Shown piece after piece: positions 32,655-44,599 of a DNA stretch of 64,000 nt. The first letter of the stretch is position 1; each line of letters opens with the position of its first letter. This DNA is from Isoetes taiwanensis. Its lineage: Eukaryota; Streptophyta; Lycopodiopsida; Isoetales; Isoetaceae. The stretch is taken from positions 5,335,789 to 5,399,788 of the forward strand of contig JAJEKV010000012.1 of NCBI GenBank assembly GCA_021234155.1. The letters are read 5' to 3'. Below the pieces are notes generated by a model. The model had not been told where the DNA came from and made no database searches. It saw only the letters and a list, made by a program, of their open reading frames with translations. A program made the position numbers and the translations under genes.

Positions 32655-33140
32655 TCATCCAACACTTTCTCGGATCTCGTGAGCAATAGGTTGTTCCTCA
32701 GAATCCCTCGCGGGTACCAAAAATGCACATCCCATTCTTATGCACCCGTTCTTAATCTGTTTCTTAAAACTTTTTCGGGACAAAGGTGTAACCACTAATG
32801 ACGAAGGCAATCCTTCCAGCACATGCTTATCTCCATTAGGACTTTGGCATGTAACTGTTTGCTCTCCGCAATCAATGCAAGCTTTATATGGCCTTAACCA
32901 TGACATTCCAAGAATAGCATCATACTTCCCTAGGCTCAATACTTCAAAACTAGTATGGGACTCAAGATCTCCTACTTGGAATTTAAGATTGTCTACCTTA
33001 GCATAAGAAGTCTTAATTTTACCATCACCAACTCCACATATCTAGGGTCCCGACTAATCATATTCAAATCTAGTTTCTTTGCCAGCTTTGGGGAAATAAA
33101 ACAATGTGTACTACCACAATCAATAAGAAAGAGAATAGGG
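32655..33140 (-). CDS. aspartic protease of the chromovirus
   Basis: The active-site region LIDCGSTHCFIS is encoded at about 33125-33095, and the C-terminal half with YDAILGMSWL at 32939-32880. DCGS in place of DTGS is usual for this group. The two parts are in different frames. Confidence 0.75.
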
Positions 33141-33479
33141 ACTCCATGAATAATACACTGAACTCGATAACCACAAATTTTGATTATCTACACGGCCCTG
33201 GTCCACTGCAAAGATACATGCACATTCTTTCACGGGGAGGGTCCATAATTCGAAAGCAGCCCTAACTTCAACTGCAGGGGTTAGCTTGTGCTATAATCCT
33301 GTTGTCTCCTCTAGCTTGTCCTCTGCCACCCCTATTATTGTCCCAAAACCTCCACGACCACCACGGTTATTTGGCCTCCATTTCCTCTTCCTTGGCCCCG
33401 GCCCATAAGTATCACTAGAATTCAACCCGGACCACCGGGTTTGTTTGCCCTCCACGTTGAGAAGATGCAGACGAGGGCG

Positions 33480-34393
33480 GTACTATCCATCCACCTTTCG
33501 GACAATCTCGGCCCATAATGACCAACTTCTCTCGCACCTAAAGCATCGATTCTCATTAAGACACTTTTCCCTAGTCTCATCATTCAAAGGTGCATACATA
33601 GGCCGAGATCCTCGATTTTGACTACCCTCACGATACTAACGGCAAGCATGCCATGCCACCCCTACTAGAGAATCTACCTGCCGCAGATCCACCCGACCGC
33701 CATGTGGAAGGAACTTGTCTCTTCTTAGCATTCTCCAAGGTTGCCTTCTCAGCTAGGTCAGATTCACGATTCTTAGCAACTCAATACCTCCTCCAAATCT
33801 TTATAAGACACGCGACATTGTGCTCTTAATATCAACCCGCAAACCCTTCACAAATCGAGCACAAAGCTTCTCCTTATCCTCAAAAGGACAATGATATCGC
33901 GAACCTTCTAAACTTTCGTTATATTCAGCCACCGCCCTTTTTGTGTCAAGTCCAAGAACTCATTCATCTTGTCAACTTTGTACCCAGGAGGCATAAAATG
34001 TCCTTCAAAAGCGGTCTTAAACTCTTGCCAAGTTGCCTGCCCTGCAGCCTTATTTATATCCCGCAAATAATTCTCCCACCATACTCTAGCAAATCCACCC
34101 AACATTGCTTGAGCCAATACAGCTTTAACAGAATCTTCAGCATTAATGAGTTTAAAGTAAAACTCAACTCCACGAAGCCACGAGTCTGCATCATCCCCTG
34201 TAACATTCTCTCCAGTAAATACTTCCCTCTTAGTGTCCTTCAAGACCTTTCTCGCCTTGTCCAAGAATCTGTCTTTTGTTGCGGACAAGACTCTATTTGC
34301 AACACTTGCCGAATAGCCCGCAAGATATTGGCTACATCGGGGAGCTCCACACCACTGTCCAGCTCCTCCTGGGGATCCTCCTGGAGAACTCAT
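33480..34393 (-). CDS. gag of the chromovirus
   Basis: A start at 34393 (MSSPGGSPGGAGQWCG) is likelier than the upstream ATG, lying ~75 bases after the primer site. The capsid-like core has SWLRGVEFYFKLINA and ARVWWENYLRDINKA. The frame ends at 33908. A CCHC zinc-knuckle coding region is recognisable near 33545-33487 (CFRC start) but two 1-base shifts disrupt it. Confidence 0.8.
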
Positions 34394-34466
34394 CTCTACA
34401 AGAATCTGGAACCATAGCAAATATCATCAATAATCACAAATCTCATAATCCACTAACTTGAACTTT

Positions 34467-34478
34467 GCTCTGATACCA
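34467..34478 (-). other. primer-binding site, tRNA-iMet type
   Basis: TGGTATCAGAGC on the minus strand, two bases after the end of the 5' LTR. Confidence 0.92.
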
Positions 34479-34480
34479 AC

Positions 34481-36908
34481 TGTGACGGGCCTGGCCAGTT
34501 AACCTCTCGGTAACTGGAGATCCCATCGATCTCTACCGTTGGATCTACTTAGCTCTTAGACTCAAGAAATTAATACATGCATACTTAGGTAAAGAATTTA
34601 ATCTTTATTCGTGCTCTAAGGTCCCAAAAAAAATATTATACTTGCCATTGCTCGGCAAAATCCCACACAACAACCAAGTTTACAAATAATTATAGTTTAT
34701 AAACCGATCCATAATAATAATAGTTATATTAATCAAATGTATTATCTAGCAATTCACACACTCCTACTCTCGCCTTTCTGCAGCTTGGCTACTCTCAGGA
34801 GCATCTAAGACACCTCGCTTACACCATTTAACCACGGGGTTAGTCACACGGACTAAGTGGGGATCGGGGATCTAGGATATATCTAGCATTAATAATCACC
34901 AAGCATTAACTTAAGACAATACTAGTCTTACCGTAACCTCGCCCCTGCAATCTAAGTTATTAGTCCAACAAGAATAACCTCAATGCATAATTATACCAAG
35001 CATAACCATTGCAACTTGATTCCAGCTTTAAAACCACATATACAATAGCCAAGCAACCATAGCATCAACATAGCAACCAATATTCCTCTGGTCCGAAAGC
35101 AAGGTCAACTCTACGATCGGGGCCGGTGACATAGAGGCGGGTAACCGCGTGTGTACACACCCTTCCACGCCAAGGCCCGGCATTGGAGGACCACTTACTG
35201 TGCATGACGTTGTACCTTACGGTACCAACGCCCGATGTTCAAAATATTACCATTTGCATAGCACTGTGCAAAACCGTGAGTCTAGACCATCGCACCTAGA
35301 CTCCGGCCCCAGAGGTCTATATCAAAGAATTTCACCATGTACAATTACATACAATTCACCATCATGCCCATGCCTTAACAAGCTCAACATCAAATAATTC
35401 CATAATTCACACGTTTTGTAACATAAAATGTCCAACCATAGCCTTAATAATGCAAAATGCGACCATCACTATTAAATTACAATAACATCTACTTCTTTCA
35501 AAAACATTCACTAACAATAAGGTTACTAGAGACTTTAATAATATTAGTCTATAGCATTCTATTCCCTATGCCTTGCATTTTTAATTTCCTTCTTTAATTT
35601 AACTAATGCCAAGGTTTAATTAGATATCTAGCTAACTTTCTAAACTACCCATACCATAATCATAAACAACTTATAACCATTAACCTAACCCTCCGTCACT
35701 TAGGCCTTAATCTTCCATAAATTTCAAGCCAACTCTTGCTCCAAACCACCCTTAATATTTTAACTTTAGCTTTAATTTTAATCTTTAACCTTATTCTTGC
35801 TACCTTACTAACAAATTAATCAATTGTTAACATTTTCGTTACTTCTAACCTAACCCTAACTACGTTATCAGGGACGAACTCGGCTGCAGCTCCAAATTCC
35901 GGCCTCCAGGCCATCGAATCCTCATAGAAATCCCACAAAGTCTCCCGATTTTGCTGGCAATGAAGTTTTCTGGCCATTTCGGCCAGCTTATGGCACAAAT
36001 CGGATGATTCTGAGGGCCGCCAGGGCCACCAAGATCATGATTTTTCACAGCCAGATCTTACTCTAATCTTCCTAATTCTGTATCCTTTCTCCATTTCGGC
36101 CTCCCTAAGGCCCAAATCGGCCCATTCCAGGGCGATTCACATGCTTTTATGGCATGCCAAATCGGCAAGATCATGCCGTTATTCCAGCAGTATTCAAGAA
36201 AAATTACTGCAGTCTTTGCTAGTTCTAGCCTCATCACTTCAATTCTAATTCATTTCACATAACTTTTCATGCTTCCCGATCATTCTAGTTCATCAAGTTT
36301 ATGCTATGCAAACGGCAGCACGCAAGAGAAACTTTTACAGTTTTAACTAATTTCTGCCATACTTTTATCTTAATCCATTTCTCAGGTTCTAATCTGCTAT
36401 TCCAATCACTTCTGGCATGGTTTAAATGATCAGCTCACTAGACTTCATTAGATCTATGATGCTTTTGCAAGCTTTTCATATGCAATCATAAAATACTTAC
36501 ATATACAATCATGCAAGTTAATTCATATGCACGCACTGACAATCTACTCTAATCCATGCCAAGTTCTAGAACAATCCTACTGTATCAACACAATTTTTGC
36601 TACACTAGAAAACCCCAGGTGTAAGACTTGATCCCCACCTGGAATCCCGCTTGTTGCTTCCTCTGTGCTCCAACACGCTCCCAGAGCTCTGCACGCGATT
36701 CGCTCCTTCAGCAATCCTTCTGCAATCAATCTTTTCCCAATGCTTTTCTCTGTATACTTATATTTATTTTTAACCGCAGTATTTCGTCCGTATAATCTCT
36801 ACATATACGACGTATTTCTCTGCATGCGTGATATTTTGATTAATATTCCTTTGCATCTTTTTAAATAAAATAATCCACAATTTACCTCAAAATCCTAGGT
36901 CCGTTACA
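34481..36908 (-). repeat. 5' LTR of the chromovirus
   Basis: 2428 bp, TG...CA bounded, followed on the plus strand by the GATGG duplication. See the 3' LTR. Confidence 0.95.
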
Positions 36909-37099
36909 GATGGCTTCTAAGCGGCATCGAATTCTTCTCCAATCTCTAAGAGTACAAGGAGCGGTATCAAGAATCAATCAAAGATTGGCTCGGAGAAGAA
37001 GGATGCAGATCAGAAGAAATAGCAATCGCCGCAAAAGCATTTTCGATCGATTGGGATTATAAAGAGCGGTGCGGGTTCCTCCAAGAAATCAATTTTCCT

Positions 37100-37450
37100 T
37101 TTTTTTTTAATACAAGAAAGTGAGCATGGAGACAATTTCTGGACAAGTATATCTTGGAAAAATTTAATGGTATAAATTTTCATACATGGCAGGTTAAGAT
37201 GAAGTTTCATCTTATCGAGAAAGATCTTTATGGAGTAGTTGAAGGCACCGAGAAAAAGCCCTCAGATGCTGCAGAACTCGTGAAGTGGAATGCTAAGCAT
37301 CAAAAAGCCATGGACATGATTGTAGATTTGTTGAAGTAGGAGGAAAGCATAAACGCCAAGGTCAGAGCTTCCAAGAGCTTGCTGCTGGCCGCAAAGCTAA
37401 TGCGGGATTTCACATGCCCAAAGATTCTGAGAGGTGCTTGTTAAAATCTG
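37100..37450 (+). pseudogene. Ty1/copia gag (UBN2-type) remnant
   Basis: 37154-37339 reads EKFNGINFHTWQVKMKFHL, then EKDLYGVVEG and a W-x-x-KHQKAMDMIVDLL helix, typical of the N-terminal gag of plant copia elements. It ends at a TAG, after which gag-like residues (RASKSLLLAAKLMRDFTC) continue. No integrase or RT follows, so it is an isolated fragment. Confidence 0.65.
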
Positions 37451-38550
37451 GCATTTGTTAAAATTGAATCATTTGATTTGTACTTCTTGTGGGATTAAAA
37501 GCATTGGCTACACACCGTGCAGGAATTTAGCTTTGAATTTATAATGTTTGCCCGATCAAGAACCGTAGGCAAGAGCATTGGAATCTAGTTGGGGTTTGAT
37601 TCCCCAAGCTCTGTTATTTTAGTTGCACGTGCTATATCAGGCTTCTGGAATACTGACATAAACATTGAGTTGGTTTCTTTTAAATCCCCCCTTAGAAAGC
37701 GGGTCAAGATGGGGCAGTTTGACCCATCTTGACTTGTGAAGAGCGGACGACAAGGCTTCTCATGGAATATCTCGCGGGATATGCCATGATCCAATGGTCA
37801 CGAAAAAATAATACATGCTCTAGCAATAATAAACCATGGTAGGCGTATGCCTATACGTCCCAGGGTATCATATAAGAGCGGTTATGAGCAGGGCCATACC
37901 ACTTCCTGTGAGGATCAACCAACGCTAGGACTTTCTCTGGTGTAATCTGCTCTGATGTTGTCGTTGTGGATAAATCCCTTGCTTAATTTGTATTTTGTTG
38001 ATTTAGGATTTGTCCCCAAGTTGTACATGCATGGTGCCGAGTATGTCTTTATGTTCAATAAATATGTTCATTTGTGGGATCTAAAATCATCTCATCACCA
38101 GTCTCTCCACAAGGTCAATCCATAGCAATGCGGCAGTCTATACTGCCCCGTTTTTCTTTTTCTTTTTTTTCCTGAGACTCAAATGATGCCTGGTGATTTG
38201 TAATTAACATCATGGACATTTGTAACTCCTAGATATATGAGAATGAAATTGTGAATGACTATCAGAAATCCTGTTTTAATCGATAAGAATGACTCCAACT
38301 GAACCAACCGATATTCTTTAAACAAAACGGGCCCTTACAGGTCAGGCTGGCCCATAAGGGAAGCCGCATACATTTCTACTTTTGATTTGCTGTTTATTGA
38401 CATTATAGATATATTGCCTATGATGAATAAAAAATATCTACTTGATACAGGCCCTTTGGCTGACTTTCACCCCTATTGACTCGTCAGCTTGAAGAATGTC
38501 TTCAGTGTCTAGCCAAATATAAGATGGTTGAAAGTCTTCCAGTACGATAT
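37451..38550. other. no supported gene
   Basis: Possibly LTR-derived in part; no domain recognised. Confidence 0.4.
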
Positions 38551-41467
38551 TTACTCTGTCAAAATTTTGAGGATCATCTCATTCCAGGTATCAATGGGAC
38601 CAGGCAAGCACCAATGTAAGCAGTCGTTCTGTATTCTCTGTGTGTTTCCAGGTGCGTACGGCTGGAACTGCCTATAAGAATTTGGATGACCATCAGGCCG
38701 TAAAAATGCACTGAATGTGACATCAAGCAGCTTCAACTTTGATCCATTGGGAGTTTCCATGCTTTCTGCCTGTTCTACCACCTCCTTCTGGATGTCATAC
38801 ATTTTAGCATCTACATCATGCAATGTTGTGTTGTTGCTTATAAATGGAACTTTGCGAATACAAAATCCACCATTGTCCCATCTGCCATTCTCAAAATGAT
38901 CTGGAGAGAATGTTCTAAACAATGTGGTTCCCTTATATCCTGGCACAGATCTTGTAGCATTGAGAGCAAAGCCAAGTGCATTCTTAAGGGCGAAGAAAAA
39001 TCCTAATTGAGTATAATTTGTTTCACTACAGGCATGGCAACCAACAATCTCTTGATTCACATAATAAAGTGATTGCTTAAACCACCACTGGCCCGATGAA
39101 AAAATCGAGAAATCATATTGTGGAAAGACATCAAACCATGCCTTGTCTATAACATCCAAATAAATCATTGTGACCTTATTACCCATACCCTCAATTGGGC
39201 CCTCTGTGCTCTTTACTAGGTATGGTGACCAGAAGATTGCTAGGGTGAAGTTATATGATGGGAATAACCAACGCACAAAGCTGTCTTTCTCATCGCGATA
39301 AATATTTGTTGGAACCTCTACCTGCATAAAACCATACATTAAAAGCTCTCCTAGGATCAGAAATCCAACTTTTTAAACATTGCTATAATGTCTATTATAT
39401 TTTGCACATAGTGCCCATCATAGACTTTTTACCTGAGACACAGCACATAGCAATGCTTGCATGTGGTTACGTGCAATGGAATCGCCAATAAAGGCCATTT
39501 TCTTATGCCTCATTAACTCTAAAAATTTTGTAGCATCGAAACGTGGAAGATCACAGTTTGTTGGCTTCCATCTCCAATACAAGTAGTCATTGTCAGGCCG
39601 TCCATTCTTCATGCAGTTCTGGTGCCCCTGTATATAATGGCATGTCTCATTTGTGTATAATGGACCTGCTGAATCAGGTACCCAATCTCCCTTTGTGATA
39701 TCACAAACTCCTGGCAAACAAGAAAGAATCGAATTCAATGACTAGATAATTGGTAGGACAAGTGCCTAAATTTGCAATTCAAGCATGCAGACAATTTCCT
39801 GATGCTTGCCTGGCATAGTTTTGAGGAAGCTTATATAAGAACCGAAGAAAATTCATGAAACATAGCCTAGACATTTACCAAGTAGTGATTCTAGTAACAT
39901 CACAGAACAACTTAATACTCTACCAAGAAATGAAATGAAAAGGTTGATATTATGCTTCGTTAGGCCATCAAGTCTATAAGACAAAATACATCATCAGATC
40001 TCGCTTCAGTATGTAAAGCAGATATATCCGCATCGATCTCATCTTCCAACTTTAACATATTATAGTACTCTTTTAGTCATGGCACTTTGATGCTGCATAA
40101 TTTGAGGAGAAGATTGAAATTTTCAGGACTTGGCTGTAAAATTTATCTTTGTCTGCATTGTAGTTGGAACCTGGCAGGCCTGGTCAATTTGCAGAAATTA
40201 TGTATAGTTGAGATTCTTTTTACTACAGTCTTCCAAACTTTTCTTCATGGAATACCAGAGGCTCGAGGAGGATGGCTCCTCAAGAAGAGTAGAAAAACAT
40301 AAAAAGGATTATAGCGGCTGGATGGCCATGAATGTGTGAAAGCAATAAGAGGATGGTCATTCATCATGTATAGAAGGACTAAAAGGATGGAGGGTTGCGG
40401 ATGTGTGAAGCAGTTAAACATCCTTCACAAGGGATAATCGACAAGCAACAAATGCCCACGCCTACTTGTACATCTCTTACTGCATCCATAACACGTGGAT
40501 TTTCCTGTACATCCCATCCACTTCATTTCTTCTGAAGTAACAAACTCGAGGAAAAAATAGTTCACCAATCTGCAGTGAGATGACAATGTCATAGGTAGAA
40601 AATACAACATGATAGATATAGCGGGAGAGCCAGTTTGAAGGAGAGCAGTCATTGGTGTCTGAAAGGGAACAATGTCCTTATAAAAAGCAGAGATATACTA
40701 TAGAAGCAACATCTACAGGTGAAGGTGCACATTTTATCACATGGATAGTGATTTCCAAATATCTAAAGAAAAAATTGCTTCCTGAATGGACTCATAAGTA
40801 ACAAGGCCATGGACAACATTCTGAACACTTTAAGAAATCCAAAACAAAGCCCAAGCACTTGTGCAAGGAGGAATTTAGCCTAATACAAAACACGGGAACA
40901 GAAGACATTCTGGTTATATTTGCAATTTCAAAAGTTCTTGATCCTTCCAGCCAAACAGGTATAGGTAGATCTTATCATCTATTAAATGATCCTGAATAAT
41001 AAAACCACTTAAATTCTATGTAGCTCTCAACAACCATGTGACACATGAAATGACAATGCCATGCCCAACTAAAGATTAGATCACTGCCAAACGACATTCG
41101 GAAAAGAAATCTCACCTGACAAATCCGGTGCCTCATTCTGGCTCTCACTTGGATCTGGTGGTGCAAAAGTTCCTTCAGATCTCTCAGGCGGTGCCCCGTT
41201 GTTTGATTTTGCAATGTCGGAATAGGGGGCCTCAGATGATGAATCATTAGCGCTCTGTAAAGCAGAGGGCACATTAGGCAGCGTCTCATTCAAGACAGGC
41301 GGTTGCAGAACCTCCTGAGGAGTCACATAGGGCGCCAGAAAGAAATATACATGCACACAGCCCAGGAATAGCAAGGCAGCAGGCAGCCATATGCAGAATA
41401 ACCTCTTCTGTAACACTGTCTCTAATAGAGGTTCTACAGAACGTTGCTGCTGAGGAAGTAGTGTCAT
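38551..41467 (-). CDS. TBL/PMR5N-type polysaccharide O-acetyltransferase, three exons
   Basis: Exon 1 is 41467-41116, exon 2 39710-39433, exon 3 39321-38551, with CAG/GTGAGA and CAG/GTAAAA donors and TTTGCCAG and TTATGCAG acceptors; the phases join to give 466 residues. Residues ~23-43 (LFCIWLPAALLFLGCVHVYF) form a signal anchor, followed by a Pro/Ser-rich stem. The PMR5N domain begins CDITKGDWVPDSAGPLYTNE, and CDLPRFDA precedes the GDS box AFIGDSIARNHMQ. The DxxH box is DCLHWCLPGPIDTWNEMI near the C terminus. Members acetylate xyloglucan, xylan, mannan or pectin in the Golgi; the substrate cannot be told from sequence alone, though the layout recalls the TBL19-27 group. All catalytic motifs are present and no damage is seen. 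Confidence 0.9.
39322..39432 (-). other. intron 2 of the TBL gene
   Basis: 111 bp, GTAAAA donor and TTATGCAG acceptor, phase 0. Confidence 0.85.
39711..41115 (-). other. intron 1 of the TBL gene
   Basis: 1405 bp, GTGAGA donor and TTTGCCAG acceptor, phase 1; it splits the glycine codon before VCDITKG. No gene was seen inside it. Confidence 0.85.
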
Positions 41468-43782
41468 TTTAGCTGCCTGCTGTGATTCTGAGCTACTTTC
41501 TCATGATCTGCCCAAATGTGACTAACAATGCAACCATAATCTCTTCATACCCTGGATTCTGTGTACTACCCAACTTTTTATCTTGAAATAACCTCGCTGC
41601 TTTCAGAGACTTCAATGTGCGCAAATCAGATTTACTCCAATTCCAGTTCCTTCTGCAGTATCCATCAAAGAATCAAGCAGAATGCCTATAGCAGCAACCA
41701 GTAGGGCCCCTCACCTACTGAACCTTAAAATATTGCTCATTTTCATTAGAGGGTGAGATTTCAATTCGACAACGACCCACATTCTAATTTTCCATAGACT
41801 AGAGAATCAATGCCTCGGGGTAGAAAATGCCAAGCCAAAAATTTACCCCAATGAAAGGATCAGAAATGTCTGTCCCTTTATTCATGCAGACGACACAGAA
41901 GAACCCTCGCAGATTGTGGGCCACAACATTGGCAAAAAATTACTCGCTTTTACAGTAGATTTATGATGGGGTCATGACGGTGGTCTTCCTGTTGAAATGG
42001 ACAGAATACCTACGATGGTGATCACGGGATTCAGAAAAACACGTGTGATGCTGCATTAGGTTCATCATGCCATTTGTTGGGGTTGCCAAGAAAACTTCTA
42101 CAAAAATAGGGAAATTACTTGAACAACTTTAGGCAACTTACATCTGCATTTATACCTTAGATTCATATCTTGCATCCAAGCATTCAATTTCCATCTGAAT
42201 TTACGCCTTCAAGTAGGCTGAAAATAAAGTTACCCTTAATGTGGTGTCATGGCAAAATCACGACGGTTGGATATTCTGTGTTGGAGATTGTGATGAAGTC
42301 AAAGCAATTGCTTATTAGAGAAGGAGACCAAGATTCTACATCGTGCATAGTTTGGTGAAGGTATATTATTAACAATGGTAGATGAATTCTGCTACTTATG
42401 TAATAGCGACATGTGGTTAAACATGCGGTGGTTGTATAGGGGAATGGAGGTTGGGACTTCATTCCTGGTTTTGAGGTGAAGAAATAGGGGAGGCAAAAAC
42501 AGAGGTCGAGGTCGGATCTTGGTAGAAAGAGAGTTTTAAAAGTTGCATCTGACGAAAATAGAGGTCGGATCTTAGCAAGAACAGAGGTTTAGAACAAATC
42601 TGGTAAAAACAGAGCTCGGATTGGCAAAGACAGAGTTTTAAAGGTCGAAATTGGCAAAGCTTTACCCGTAAAGAAGGATTAACCCTGCAGTTGAAGCACC
42701 TGTGATTAACCCTACAATTTACCTATAAAGAACGATTAACCGTGCATGAAGCACTGACGGTGACAGAGCTTGAAGAATCATGAAGAACTGGCGGCGGAAG
42801 AACTGAAAAACCCTAACCTAACCTGTGCCGCCGGTCGCACGGAATGAACGAACCCTATTTCCATTCCGCAATATTGGCTAGTGCCACGTGCTGCTATAGG
42901 AATGGTCGCCAAGGAATAAAGACAATCCCATTTCTATTTTGTAGTGATGTGTCAACAATGTATATAACAAGTGCTCTAGTTGGCACTTTATGTTCAACCA
43001 CCATTCCAAAGACAATAACCAAGAGGAGAGGACATATGGGCATACTTATATAAACGACTACCTTGGGCTAATTATTTGCATGGCAACAAAAACCCTTGTT
43101 TCCACTCTGTACAAATCCAAAACTCTCTCCTATGAGGAAGAGGAGGAGTGATACATACAATCCTACCACTAGGGGAGAGTTACAAATAATGGGTCATGGT
43201 CCAGCTATAGATCATAGTAAAATGAGACCAATTTGATAAATGGTGGGCCAAATCTCTCACTCTAATCCATTGGATGAAGTGTGTTAAAGCTTTAATCTTG
43301 ATCCCAACTGAATGGCCCATTGCTATTTTCAATAGGCCCACTTCATATGAAGATTTTCATAGGCAATAAAAAATTCTCAAGAGCTTCCTCACGATACAAT
43401 ATAATTGACGAGATTGACTTGTTTTCCGTCCTCCCTTGTGTGCGATTCTTACTAATCCATCATCTATGAGACCCTAAACAGCCATATCCAAGGTCACAAA
43501 TTCAACACCTCGTTGTAAGGTGACCAAGCGTCATTGTAAAGTTAGTGGGGAAAGGATCCACTTTAATCATGCTAGGTGGTGGGGGAAGGGCCCATCTGGG
43601 TGTGTTGTAAATTGTGCCATAAGCCACGGCTTCTCGAGGCATTAAAATACCATCATCATTATCATCGTCGTCTAACAATTACCGTGTAGGTGACATTTGC
43701 ATTAGTCCATTATTGATGACCCTTATCAAACAATACCAAAGGCACTAACTATGATTCAACAATCTTTCCTCTTACTCTTGGT
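41468..43782. other. no supported gene
   Basis: Upstream region of the TBL gene and intergenic DNA. 42490-42655 has imperfect repeats of AGAGGTCGGATCTT and AAAACAGAG words. No coding frame is credible. Confidence 0.5.
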
Positions 43783-44025
43783 CCCCTCCCTGTGGTTTGG
43801 TGGGTAGTCCTTTGAATTAGCAATTAGAAGGTCTTATGTTCAAGTCCCTTGTGACATTTCAGGAACGTCATATATCCCTATGGGATGGTGCCATGTGGTA
43901 TGATGTAAAAAGTTCTATATCTTACTTCCGGTCTTATGTTCTTTATGACATTATAGGAACGTCATACATCCCTATAGGATGGTGTCTTGTGGGTAAAAAG
44001 TTCTATCTATCTTACCTCCTTTGAA
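43783..44025 (+). mobile_element. tRNA-derived SINE-like element with internal duplication
   Basis: An A-box-like TGGTTTGGTGGGTAG is followed ~40 bases later by a B-box-like TGTTCAAGTCC. The body is duplicated: the ~95-bp segment from GGTCTTATGTTC (about 43830) recurs at about 43930 with the AGGAACGTCATA word in both. Confidence 0.55.
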
Positions 44026-44049
44026 AGATCATTTGAGACATCTTCCAAT

Positions 44050-44250
44050 CAGTGGGATATCCATTGATCCATGGAGACCCCTATGGGGCCATGAGATGGA
44101 ATATTATTTAACGCCCAAGGGGACTCTACAATGGGCCACGGGACGGGTCTATACATAGTGCGACTTTGGGCGGCCTCGAACTCGAGACATGTATGTTGTA
44201 GAATTAGTGTGTTACCACTAGACCAAAGGCCCTGGTCTCCAACTAGGTGA
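44050..44250 (-). mobile_element. tRNA-derived SINE
   Basis: On the minus strand TGGTCTAGTGGTAACAC (A box) is followed by GAGTTCGAGGCC (B box) at the usual spacing, then a GTTAAATAATATTCC-type body. This is the standard plant SINE layout. Ends are approximate. Confidence 0.75.
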
Positions 44251-44476
44251 AATGTTCTTTTACTTCTAATAGTAATGGTTATAATGGGTGCCACGATCTA
44301 TTAGTCTCCGTGGATGTTAAAATGAGTTCTATTCTAATCCTTGCATGATTTCTTCAAATGGACACATATTGTCAATACACATATTTTGGTCATTTTTACT
44401 ACACTTATAATAGAAAATGGGGTTGCATTCTTAAGTAACCCGATAAAACTATGGTGTTTCCTTGGCATTGCGGCAA

Positions 44477-44590
44477 GTAAACTGGCCAGCCATTCTTGGC
44501 CACCCAGCTATCTACAAAATACGATCACACCTACATAACGCTTCTGGAATTGTAGATAGATGGGTGACCAAGAATGCCATCCCAGTTTAC
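44477..44590. repeat. 40-bp-arm hairpin, pre-miRNA-like
   Basis: Arms 44477-44516 and 44551-44590 pair at 34 of 40 positions around a 34-base loop. Size and mismatch level resemble a plant miRNA precursor, but a MITE remnant is as likely. Confidence 0.6.
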
Positions 44591-44599
44591 CTTCCATAT

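Larger units (their letters stand above)
27421..36908 (-). mobile_element. chromovirus-type Ty3/gypsy retrotransposon, complete insertion
   Basis: Both LTRs start TGTAACGG and end CGTCACA on the minus strand. The 5-bp GATGG is duplicated at 27416-27420 and 36909-36913, a perfect target duplication. A primer site for initiator tRNA-Met follows the 5' LTR and a polypurine tract precedes the 3' LTR. Domain order on the minus strand is gag, protease, RT, RNase H, integrase, chromodomain, which defines a chromovirus (Tekay/Galadriel-like group likely, not proven). Every domain is recognisable but the polyprotein is broken by many small frameshifts, so this copy could not supply its own proteins if the sequence is right. 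Confidence 0.93.

Noticed and set aside
27421-36908. Reading the two LTRs as two independent solo LTRs
   Set aside because: Matching GATGG target duplication, primer site and polypurine tract show one insertion.
44571-44583. Resemblance of the hairpin arm to miR394 (TGGCATTCT)
   Set aside because: Only the first nine bases match; the rest differs, so it is not a miR394 gene.
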